Assembly: GCF_000186865.1 (NCBI RefSeq)
Contig: NW_008705571.1
Span: forward strand, 365,702-429,701
Direction: 5' to 3'
Origin: Aureococcus anophagefferens
Taxonomy: Eukaryota; Sar; Pelagophyceae; Pelagomonadales; Pelagomonadaceae
Length of the DNA: 64,000 nt
Below are positions 1 through 8,575 of this stretch, piece by piece. The notes beneath the pieces were generated by a model, which was given only the letters and a program-made list of their open reading frames with translations, made no database searches and had not been told where the DNA came from. Numbering within the stretch: the stretch's first letter is position 1; every line of letters begins with the position of its first letter. A program made the position numbers and the translations under genes.

Positions 1-116
1 GACAGAAATCTCATGTAGAAAAAAGGGTAAACGCTGACTTGATTTTGATTTTCAGTATGAATACAAACTGTGAAAGCATGGCCTATCGATCCTTTAGATC
101 TTTCGAATTTGAAGCT

Positions 117-159
<43 letters not shown>

Positions 160-262
160 AGCCAAGCGTTCATAGCGACGTTGCTTTTTGATTCTTCGAT
201 GTCGGCTCTTCCTATCATTGTGTCGCAGAAGTCACCAAGTGTAGGATTGTTCACCCACTAAC

Positions 263-317
<55 letters not shown>

Positions 318-669
318 ATGAACGGTTGTCGCGACAGTAATCTAACTTAGTACGAGAGGAACCGTTGGTTCAGATATTTGGTCATTGCGGTTAGCTGAAC
401 AGCTAGTGCCGCGAAGCTACCATCTGTAGGATTATGACTGAACGCCTCTAAGTCAGAATCCATGCTGGAAAGCGACGATATTCACCTCTCCCGATGTTAC
501 ACGCATCACGATAGGCTTCGGCCGAGCATCATACTCCATCGCAATTTCGAATGTTGGGAGGGATAAATCCTTTGTAGACGACTTAAATATGGAACGGGGT
601 ATTGTAAGCATGAGAGTAGGCTTTGTCCTACGATCTGCTGAGATTCAGCCTCTTGTTCCGGCGATTTGT
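1..669 (+). rRNA. 28S (large-subunit) rRNA, 3' portion
   Basis: This is the 3' end of a eukaryotic cytosolic large-subunit rRNA; the gene starts left of the window. Directly visible landmarks are the peptidyl-transferase segment CACAGGGATAACTGGC near 138-153, the sarcin-ricin loop AGTACGAGAGGAACC near 350-364, and the terminal GATCTGCTGAGATT near 632-645. The end is placed at the final GATTTGT (663-669), as in other eukaryotic 28S genes. Variable domain XII (about 480-560) is short. Plus-strand transcription is inferred from orientation. No further rRNA gene follows, so this is the last unit of an array or an isolated copy. Confidence 0.95.
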
Positions 670-1414
670 TAATGTGAAAGCAGACAGCGAGCTTCTGTGC
701 GCCCTCTTCCGAGAGTCGAGCTGCACGTCGATCCATCTCTTTCGCGCTCCCCCCCAATCAACCCAAACACACAAAACCAATACAGCTCCAATTGGAGCGA
801 ACCAACCCAAACCCAAAAACAAAATCCGTGCCTTTTTGTGCGGGTTTCTCTCCTGCGTGTTCCGACGCAACACTCGTACTCCAGAAGTAAAACCAAGCCG
901 CTTTCGTGCGGGTTTTATCATCGTAGTGATCGACTACCACTCGTCGACTACTACTACGACTCATCGACTCCCACCACTTGTCTGAAAACGACCAAGTCCA
1001 AATCGTGCGGGTTTCTCCGCGACCATTGCCAAGTACCCCCAAGTACCCTGCACTGGACACTTTGACGCCCGAATACGCCCGTTTCCTCGCGCCGTAAAGC
1101 GCCCCTCGCCGTCCGCCGCGCCTCGCCCCCGCCGGGACTCCCTCTGCTCGACCGACGCACAAACCCGCGGTCGCCGCGCGCGTCCGCGAATACGGCCTTT
1201 TCTCCCGCCGCTCGCCGTCCGCCGCGCCCCGCCCCCCGCCGAGACTGCCGCTGCTCGACTGACGCACAAACTCCGCGAATGCGGTCCTTTCTCCCGCGCC
1301 GCCGCCGCGTCTCCCCGACGCTGCTCGCACCCCACGCCGTCCCCGGCCCCCCGCGCGCCGCCGCGCACGGCCAGCTGGTATGAACACACATTATGTACAG
1401 AGCGCCGCCGCAGC
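670..1414. other. rDNA 3' flanking spacer
   Basis: About 745 bases lie between the 28S 3' end and the stop codon of the next gene. Open frames exist on both strands, but they are low-complexity (Arg/Ala/Ser-rich) products of GC bias with no recognisable domain. The left half (670-1050) is noticeably less GC-rich than the right half, which has C-rich runs and near-repeats such as CCTCGCCGTCCGCCG-like strings around 1105-1225. No rRNA terminator motif can be identified with confidence. Confidence 0.5.
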
Positions 1415-2809
1415 CTAGACGAGGCTCGGGAACGTGACGCCCCAGATCTCGTCCTGGGCCTCGGCCTGGTTCTTCATGAACTCGTCCTTGTCCTCGTAGA
1501 CCATCTTGCCCTGGCGCGCGGACGCGTCGACGATGGACGCGACGCGGGCCATCTGATCGCGTTCGTAGCCACGGAGAGCGGCCGGGAAGTCGCCGTCCGC
1601 GTCGCGGATCGCGCGCGCGAGGCGGTAGGCGCCCTCGAAGGACGAGTTGGCGCCCTGGCCGAGGGACGGGATCATGGCGTGGAACGCGTCGCCGAGGAGC
1701 GTCGTCGCGCCCTCGGTCCAGGGGATCGCGGGCGCGCCCGCGGCGTCGACGAGCGGCGCGCGGTCCGACACGCGGCGCTCGAGGACCTTCTCCGCGGGCG
1801 TCGCCTCGAGGCAGGGCAGGAGCTTGAAGACGTCGCCGAACTCGGCCTTGAGGTAGGCGACGACGTCGTCTCCGAAGGCCGCGCGGTCGACGGTCGACGC
1901 CTCGAGCGCCTCGTCCGTCGCGAACGCGGACCAGTAGAGCCTACCAAGTGCGACGGGGTCGGATTTCTTCACATCTTCAGGCGACATTCGCGCGAAAAAA
2001 CACTCCCGTCGCTCGACGCTGAGTAGAGCAGGTCGTCGCCGATGTCCGTGAGGAAGCCGACCTTGCCCGAGCCCGCGCTCATGGAGCAGGCGTTCTCCGA
2101 CAGCACGCGCCGCAGGGCCGGCGTGAAGGGGATCACCGCGCGCCAGATCGTCCGGCCCGCGTCGCGCGGGTCGCCGTCGTCGACGAGCTGCGCGCGGAGG
2201 TTCGACCGCAGGCCGTCGGCGCCGACGACGACGTCGTAGCCGCCGGCGGTGTGGTGCGCGCCCGCGCCGTCCGTGAGCGAGAGCGTGGTCCCCTCGACGG
2301 CCGCGAGCGCGCGGTCGCACTCGATTTCCCCGCCGAGCGCGACGAAGCGCTCCGCGAGCGCGGCCCGGAGCGTGCTCCAGCGCACGTTGCGCATGGCGTG
2401 GCCGTACTGCTCCGGGAAGCGCCGCGGGTCGCCCGTCGGGTTGGGGAGCGGGTTCCGGCCGCTCGCGTCCGTGACCTCGATGTGCTCGGTCGGCGCGCCG
2501 ATCTTCTGGAGCGCGTCGCCGAGATCGGCGTCGATGGCGCGCAACGCGGCCTGCCCGTTTGGCCACAGGGTCAGGCCCGTGCCCGCGTAGCCGTCGAGCC
2601 TGCGGATGGGCGCGAACTCAGCGCCGGCGCGCGGCGCGCTCAAAAGGACGCCGCGAAACGCGCGTCGGCGCCTTCTCGAAGACGGTGACCTCAGCGCCGA
2701 CGTTGCGCAGCCCGATCCCAGACGCGAGGCCTCCCAGCCCGCCCCCGACGACGGCGACGCGCGGCGGCTGCAGCGCGGCGGCCGTGGCGAGCAGGAAGAG
2801 TATGGTCAT
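1415..2809 (-). CDS. FAD-dependent monooxygenase (zeaxanthin-epoxidase / UbiH-like)
   Basis: A flavoprotein hydroxylase of the FAD_binding_3 family, which hydroxylates or epoxidises small substrates with NAD(P)H and O2. The N-terminus has a short hydrophobic leader (MTILFLLATAAALQ) followed directly by the Rossmann motif VAVVGGGLGGLASGIGL and VTVFEKAP. The middle part has VVVGADGLRSNLR, the GD-type motif that binds FAD/NADPH. The C-terminal part has LLGDAFHAMIPSLGQGAN, the second FAD-binding motif (GDAAHPM-like). Three exons are needed. A 43-base GT-AG intron at 2617-2659 restores frame exactly. A second interruption near 1941-2003 joins SSDG to LYWSA, but its frame-preserving ends are one base off GT/AG. 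The substrate cannot be assigned. A xanthophyll or other plastid role is possible from the leader but unproven. Confidence 0.75.
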
Positions 2810-2938
2810 CCTCGCTCTCTTTCGGCAGCGGGTTTCCGCCGCTCGCGGTCACGGAGCGACTCGAGGGGTGCACGGATGGCTCGCGAAGTTGCGGCGCTGG
2901 CGGGCGGCGGTGAGGCGCGGCGGTGGCGGGGGCGGGCG

Positions 2939-3030
2939 GTGTGGTGGCGCTTTTGTTCGAGATTCAACGTCGCTTCAACGTGAGCGTCGCGCCTTGTGGC
3001 AATTGCAAGAAACTGGGCCACACCACACCC
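2939..3030 (+). repeat. Introner-core fragment with inverted ends
   Basis: Positions 2962-2981 carry TTCAACGTCGCTTCAACGTG, identical to part of the introner inside the next gene (3526-3545). The segment is bracketed by GGTGTGGTGGC (2939-2949) and GGCCACACCACACC (3016-3029), which are near-perfect inverted repeats. It lies upstream of the ATG at 3062, so it could be a short element in the 5' UTR or promoter, or a 5'-UTR intron. No target-site duplication is clear. Confidence 0.45.
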
Positions 3031-3061
3031 GTCGTCAGCGCGGCAGCGGCACACGGCCAGC

Positions 3062-4431
3062 ATGTGGCGCGTCGCGACCTTGGCCACCTGCGCTGTAGCG
3101 CTCGTCGCGCCGCATAATCGCATCAGCAGCACGACGCGCCGCGCCGCGCCGCTCGCCAGCGACGCCGAAATCTCGCAGCTGCTGAATTCCGATGAGTACG
3201 CCATGGACATCTCCTCCATCACCCCCGACAGCGAGAAGGAGACCTACATCGGCCAGGGATCGGGCGTCAACGAGGGCACGGGCATCGCCGCGCTCGGCGC
3301 GCGGCTCACGCGCTGGGTCGGCAAGTACCTCGCGTGGAAGAACCGCCCGATCTACGGCGAGCTCTGGGACATCATCGAGAACGACCTGCTCGCCATGTGC
3401 GCGGACCGCGTGCCGTCGCTGAAGCCCGGCAAGACCTGGTTCGACGACATGGACGCGCCGCACGTCTTCGCGTCGGCCGACGGCGCGTGCGAGGGCGAGG
3501 TCGCGTCCGGGGCAGCAAAAGGGTGATTCAACGTCGCTTCAACGTGAGTGTTCCGCGCGCGCGCGTTTCGGAAACAGCACCCACGCTTCGAGAGCGCTCC
3601 GAGAGATGATCGCTCGTCCAAAAATCAGCCGAAACGAGCGGAAAACGACCGAGATAGGAGCCTTTGAAGTTGGGAATTTCGCACCCTTTTGCTGCCCAGG
3701 TCGCGTCCTACAGCGGCGGCCCCATCGACTGGGTGACGACGTGCAAGTTCTTCTCCTCGACGCTGGGCTTCGGCAACATGCGCATCGACGGCTGGCTGAA
3801 CCGCGACTCGCGCGCGCCGCACCTGGCCGTGCATCTGTGCATCGTCTTCAACGTGCTCTTCATCTACGTCACCCTGGTGCCGCGCGCGAACCTGCTCTTC
3901 GACGACGCCTACAACGACTACGTCTACGGCACGCCGAAAAAGGGCGCGGGCGGGCGCCGGCGTCCCGCGTGTTTTTTAGAGATGTTGGCCGGGAGCGCGC
4001 TTCTCTTAGGCGGCCGGTCGCTCAACGACATCCACACGGAGTGCATCGAGGACCCGAAGAACTTCAAGCCCTACTTCAGCAAGTCGCACGTCGTCAAGGC
4101 CTTCATGACCGCGCCGACGACGCTCCTCTACACGGTCAAGCACAACAAGAAGAACTTCGAGAAGGTGCGCCAGATCTCCAAGGACTACACGCGCGTCTGG
4201 CTCGACCTCGCGCTCGGCGACGAGCCGGACCCGGACGGCGTCCTCTCCAAGGGCGTCGGCACGCCCGAGGTCCAGGCGGAGCTCCTCCAGACCGACGTCC
4301 GCACGCGCCAGTTCTGCGGCCGCGACCCGGACACGAAGAACGTCGCGAACATCTTCGGCCTCGAGCTCACGGACAAGCTCGTCAAGACGCTCTGGGGCTC
4401 GCCCGACGACCCCGTCTGGACGACGCGCTGA
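3062..4431 (+). CDS. Red chlorophyll catabolite reductase-like plastid protein
   Basis: The exons are 3062-3499 and 3700-4431, about 389 residues. The start at 3062 gives a hydrophobic leader (MWRVATLATCAVALVAP) typical of bipartite plastid targeting; an upstream in-frame ATG at 2996 lacks one. The C-terminal half resembles the RCC reductase family (ferredoxin-dependent bilin reductase superfamily) in the block GWLN..APHL..F..VLFIYVTLVPR.NLLFDDAYNDYVYG and in DPKNFKPYFS...VKAFMTAPTTLLY. Plant RCCR reduces a ring-opened chlorophyll catabolite with ferredoxin. The assignment rests on recalled family pattern, and the substrate in this alga is unknown. The stretch 3929-4009 (81 bases, GC...AG, in frame) interrupts the conserved block and may be a second, retained intron. 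The 3' UTR has CTGTACATAA at 4449-4458. Confidence 0.6.
3500..3699 (+). mobile_element. Introner element acting as intron, with TIRs and TSD
   Basis: A 200-base phase-0 intron. The 11-base direct repeat AGGTCGCGTCC flanks the insert (3498-3508 and 3698-3708). The GT donor (3500-3501) lies in the left copy, and the AG acceptor (3698-3699) lies at the junction with the right copy, so splicing leaves one copy and restores GAG|GTC. Just inside, GGGCAGCAAAAGGGTG (3510-3525) and its exact reverse complement (3682-3697) form a 16-base terminal inverted repeat. The interior carries a core shared with the intron at 45355-45565 (TTCAAC..CGCTTCAACGTGAG, GCTTCGAGA, TCGTCCAAAAATCAGCCGAA). This matches the known concept of DNA-transposon introners in Aureococcus. 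Confidence 0.9.
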
Positions 4432-4567
4432 CGGCGCGGCGCGCGCTGTTCTGTACATAAACGACCCTGTCCATGTTCGCGGCCGGGCGCCGGGGACAAC
4501 GACCCGTCTCGCGGCGAAAATGGCAAATTAAGGGGAATATGTGCGAAGAAGGGGGGAGGCGGCTCGC

Positions 4568-6103
4568 CTACCAGCGGGGCGGCTTGCCCGCGGCGGCGTT
4601 GGCGACGGACTGGCGCGGGCCCGCGTCCCGGTTCGAGGACCGGCGCGGCGCGCGCGCGCGGTCCGCGGAGTCCGGGCGGTTGCGGCGGCGCGGCGGCTGC
4701 TCCGCGGCGGGGACCTTCTGGGACTGGGAGAACTTGGCGCCCTCCTCGCCCGGGTCGCCGTCGTCGGCGGCGCCGTCGAAGAGGTTCTGCCACGAGAAGT
4801 CCTCGAGCTGCTGCCAGGAGAAGTCGTCGACGATGCGGAAGTGGTCCGCGTCGCTGCTCTTCTGGGAGGGCCGCGGCGCGCGGTCGCGGCGGTAGGACGC
4901 GGCGGCCTCGGACTTGGCCGTCGCGCGCGGCCGCGCGAGCCGCGGCCGGTCCGGCTTGTCGCGCGGCGGCGCGGCGGCCGCGGCGTCCGCGGGCGCGCGC
5001 GCCGCGCGGGGCACGCTGCGCGTCGACGCCGTGTCGGCGTCCGTGTCCGGCGGCGCCTGCTTGGGCGACGACGCGAACTTGAGCGCCTTGGACGCGGCGG
5101 CCGCCGCGCGCTTGAGCCGGTCGGACGCGGACGTCGGCCGCTTCCGCGGCGCCGCGGCGTCGGCGCCGGCGGCGTCGGGTGCCCTGGGCGGCGGCGGCGG
5201 CGGGATGAGGGCCGCGGGGATGCCCAGGGGGCAGTGCTTGTAGAGCGCCTTGACGGGCATGGCCGCGACGCGCGCGAGGAGGCAGTCGCTGAACCGGAGG
5301 CACTCGAAGAGGGGCAGGTAGGCGTCGGCCTCCTCCTTGGCCCGGGCGGCCATCTTCGCCGCGACGGCGTTGGACCAGGGCACGCCCTCGACGCGGCGGC
5401 AGGGCTCCGGCGGCCACGCGCGCGAGAAGCCGCCCGTCTTCGCGCGCCGGAGCTCGTCCTCCGCGTGGCAGACGAGGTCCCAGTCCTCGCCGCTGAGCTT
5501 GTCGAGCGCGATGTCGTCGGGCCGGCCGCTGCGGCGCCAGGCGTCCTGGTTGCCCTTGGCGCCGGCCTTGTCCGACGTGTCGTTCCGTCGCGACTTGTCG
5601 AGGCGCGCGTCGCGCGCGGCCTTCCTGTCGCGCTTCACGCGCGCGGGGCTGTAGGGCTCGAAGCCCGTCGTGTGGAAGACGTCGGCCATGAGGCGGCCCT
5701 TGATGTGGCGGTCCAGCGCCGAGTTGCCCATGAGCGACGGCGAGATGTTGACCTCGATGATCCACGGCTTCAGGTCCGCGTCCAGCAGGATGTCGAAGCC
5801 GAAGAGCTCGAAGCAGGGCCGCTTGCCCGGCACGGGCGCGCCCGGCGGCCGCACGGACGCGCCGCAGGCGCGGTAGGACGCCGGCGTCATCTCGCTCTCC
5901 GCGGCGATGAGCGTCTTCACGATGAGCTCCGTGCACCGCTTCCGGCACGCGGCCGCGTCGTAGCCGTTCTCCTCGAGCCAGCGCCAGAGCGTGCCCAGGG
6001 GCCACTTGAAGGCCGTCGACGCGTCGCGCGTCGACGAGCTCGTCGCGCCCGCCCCGCCCGGGCTCGCCGCGCCGCTCCCGCCGGACCGCGCGGACGGCGG
6101 CGG

Positions 6104-6135
<32 letters not shown>

Positions 6136-7564
6136 GGTCGTCGCCCACGGGCTCGTCGTCGGCCTCGACGTAGCGGCGGCTCTTCTTGTTGACGCTGTAG
6201 TTCGTCAGGTGCACGTAGCGGCAGCGCAGGTTCCGCATCGTGTACTGGTGCGTCGAGAACCGGACGAGGCCCTCGGCGTGCACGTAGGCGACGAGCGGGT
6301 CCAGGGACGTCACGAGGCAGTACATGCGCAGGTCGAACTTGCGGCCGTTGATGGCCACGAAGGGCGCGTCCAAATAGCGCTGGGCGACGAGCTTCTTGTC
6401 CTTGGGGAGCGCGCCGTTCGCGACGTCGCGCGACGACACGAGGCGGATGCCGCGGCCGCAGGACGACGCGGGCGGCTTGATGATCCAGACGCCGCTCTTC
6501 TCCAGCTTCGCGCGGCCCTCCATGGCCTTGAGCTCCGCCGGCAGGTTGAAGCCCTCGGGCACGAAGGCGTAGGCCGCGGCGGCCTTCGAACCGCGCTTCC
6601 GCGCCTTGGCCAGCGTCCGCAGGAGGCGGTCCTTGCGGCCGACGCACCAGGACCCGGGGAAGTGGTTCACGCGCTGGTAGCGGTTCTGCGTCGCGTAGAT
6701 CTCCGGGCCCGGGTGCTTCGTCCACGACGCGCACCACGCGAGCTGCGTCGGGATCGACACCTTCCTCTCCCGGCCCTTGTCCTCCGCGGCCTTGTCGCCC
6801 ATGCCCAGCAGGCTGCCCAGGTATTCCATGGGGCCCGCGCTGTCGGCCTCGCCCTTCTTGCCCGCGCTCAGCTCCGTGCCGTCGCGCACGCGCTTGAAGC
6901 CCGCGAGCGTGAACGCGTTCTTGACGCAGTTCCGCTCCCACGTGCACCGGTAGTTGAGCTTGCGCTGGCCCAGGGGCTCGGCGACGGGCGCGCCGCCCGT
7001 GCGCCGCGTCTTCACGTCCTTGGGGTAGGAGAAGTAGACCGTGCCCGGCCGCTGCTCGGGCCAGAGCGACGGGCACATGTTGATCATGCGGCCCTCGGGC
7101 TTCGGCGGCGGCGCGGCCTCCTCGACGCGCGCGGCGGCCGCCGCGGCGCCGCCGGGGCTCGGCCGCGGCGGCCGGCCCTCGCTCAGCTTCCGCGGCGTGC
7201 CCGGCGGCGTCCTCGACCGGCCGCCCGGCGCGGGCGCGGGCGCCGCGCCAAAGTAGCCGTCGCGCGGCGGCGGCGGCGCGACGGCGACGCGGCCGGCCTT
7301 CGGCGCGGGCTCCTCCTCGCCCTCGTCCTCGTAGTCCGCGTCCGAGTCGTCGACCTCGTCGTCGTCCGCGTCGTCGCTCTCGTATTCCTCGTCCTCGTCG
7401 TCGTCGAGCGCGCCCTCGTCGTCCGAAATATAGTTGCTGTCCGCGAACTCGCCGTCCGTCCCGCGTTGCGAGATGGCCGTCATCGCGCCCCGCATAGCGG
7501 TTGCCGTTCGGCTGGCGTCCGGTGGCGTCGTCGGTCCTTTCGACGTGCGGACGCAAACGCGCAC
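4568..7564 (-). CDS. Tubulin-tyrosine-ligase-like polyglutamylase (TTLL4-like)
   Basis: An uninterrupted frame of up to 998 residues. The TTL domain is well preserved. It has WIIKPPASSCGRGI (ATP-binding, about 358-371), KFDLRMYCLVTSLDPL (about 410-425), HLTNYSVNKKS (about 452-462) and FELFGFDILLDADLKPWIIEVNISPS (about 585-610, metal/ATP-binding acidic residues). These enzymes add glutamates to tubulin tails in axonemes and cytoplasmic microtubules. An alpha-tubulin gene lies 40 kb away in the same window. The N-terminus (about 45-90) is a long Asp/Glu tract, and another Asp run sits inside the domain near 478. The C-terminal 350 residues are basic and disordered. Later in-frame ATGs near 7490-7495 could be the true start. 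The gene is head-to-head with the gene at 7852. Confidence 0.85.
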
Positions 7565-7570
7565 CTAGAC

Positions 7571-7632
7571 GGAGCGGCGCTCGTAGGCGATGGAGCGGCG
7601 CTGTAGGCGATGGAGCGGCGCTCGTAGGCAAT
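7571..7632 (+). repeat. Three tandem 20-21 bp repeats in a shared promoter
   Basis: Three consecutive copies of GGAGCGGCGCTCGTAGGCGAT, with one base missing in the middle copy and one change in the last, lie in the 287-base region between the divergent genes at 7564 (minus) and 7852 (plus). They may be a repeated regulatory site or simple slippage. Confidence 0.7.
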
Positions 7633-7851
7633 CAAGCGGGCCTTTTCCACGGCGCTGCGGGCGCCGCGGCGCGGGCGACGCAGCTCACGTCGAGCTCGAG
7701 CGTCGCGTCGACGGCCGCGGCTAGTGGCAAATATCGGCTTCGGCGAACGAAACCAGGATTCGTACAGCCAAAGGTGAATGCTGGAGGGCTCGCCTCGCCC
7801 CGGGCTGCTCATCGACTCGACCCGCGACTCGAGCCTTTCTGTGCGCGCGCG

Positions 7852-8469
7852 ATGGCGGCCGCTGCTGATGCGCTCTCCGTCGACATCTGCGGTCCTGAGG
7901 GCGCGGCGGTCCAGACGGAATGTCCCGAGTTCGGGCGCAAGGTGCTTTTCAAGCCCGACACGCCCTACTCAATCGTGATCGACAACGACTGGAACAAGTG
8001 GGTCGCCGTCGAGGTGGAGGTCGACGGCGCCAAGGTCTCGCCTTCCGCGATGATGGTGGCTTCCGACAGCCACCGGAAGATCAAGGGCTTCCTCGTGTCG
8101 CGCGAGTTCGGAGACGTCGAGCCGGACGGCAGCGGCGCGCGTTCCATCGATACGACCCACGCGTTCGTGGCGCGCAAGCCCGAGGAGCTCGGCGGCGCGG
8201 TGGACGCGAAGATCGGCAAGATCGTCGTCCGCTTCTACCGCACGCGCTGGATCGGCGGGGGCTTCCGGTCCCGGGGCAAGAAGTCGAAGGGCGCCGCCGG
8301 CCGCGAGCAGCGGAGCGCGGCTCGAGCGGGCGTCCTGAAGACGCAGGGCGGCGAAGCCGAGACGGCGACGAAGGAGCACCGGGTCAAGGGCAAGCTTTGC
8401 ATCAAGAACAAGAAGTACAAGAAGAAGCCCATCTGCGTGCAGGAGATCACGATCTGCGAGCAGGACTAG
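7852..8469 (+). CDS. Uncharacterised basic beta-rich protein
   Basis: The protein has 205 residues. The ATG at 7852 is chosen because upstream in-frame codons are low-complexity and overlap the promoter repeats. I do not recognise a named family with confidence. Residues about 35-135 read like a beta-sandwich: YSIVIDNDWNKWVAVEVEVDG, then KIKGFLVSREFGD, AFVARKPEELGGA, and IGKIVVRFYRTRW. This pattern recalls uncharacterised single-domain proteins of protists, bacteria and large DNA viruses in which a loop rich in I.GF and IG.I.V.FY recurs, but that is only a loose resemblance. The C-terminal 65 residues are strongly Lys/Arg-rich (ends KKPICVQEITICEQD). No signal peptide or transmembrane segment is visible. 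It is divergent from the TTLL gene. Confidence 0.7.
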   Translation: MAAAADALSVDICGPEGAAVQTECPEFGRKVLFKPDTPYSIVIDNDWNKWVAVEVEVDGAKVSPSAMMVASDSHRKIKGFLVSREFGDVEPDGSGARSIDTTHAFVARKPEELGGAVDAKIGKIVVRFYRTRWIGGGFRSRGKKSKGAAGREQRSAARAGVLKTQGGEAETATKEHRVKGKLCIKNKKYKKKPICVQEITICEQD

Positions 8470-8575
8470 GGCGTCCAGGGCGGGACGGCCGGCCTCGCAG
8501 CCACTCCACCACCGCTAAGAAAGAGAGAATGACATAGGCAGGCGCGTGTTATAGGCAGACCGAGCGCGCTGCGCT

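Noticed and set aside
506..921. Short open frames overlapping the 28S 3' end and the spacer
   Set aside because: They overlap conserved rRNA and have no family resemblance.
4185..7631. Very long open frames (over 1,000 codons) in other frames over the TTLL gene, on both strands
   Set aside because: They are antisense or shifted shadows caused by about 70% GC; composition is Arg/Ala/Gly-rich with no domain, whereas the accepted frame has a complete TTL domain.
7852..8469. Viral or bacterial horizontal transfer for the unknown beta-rich protein
   Set aside because: The resemblance is loose and codon usage matches the neighbours; no evidence for transfer.
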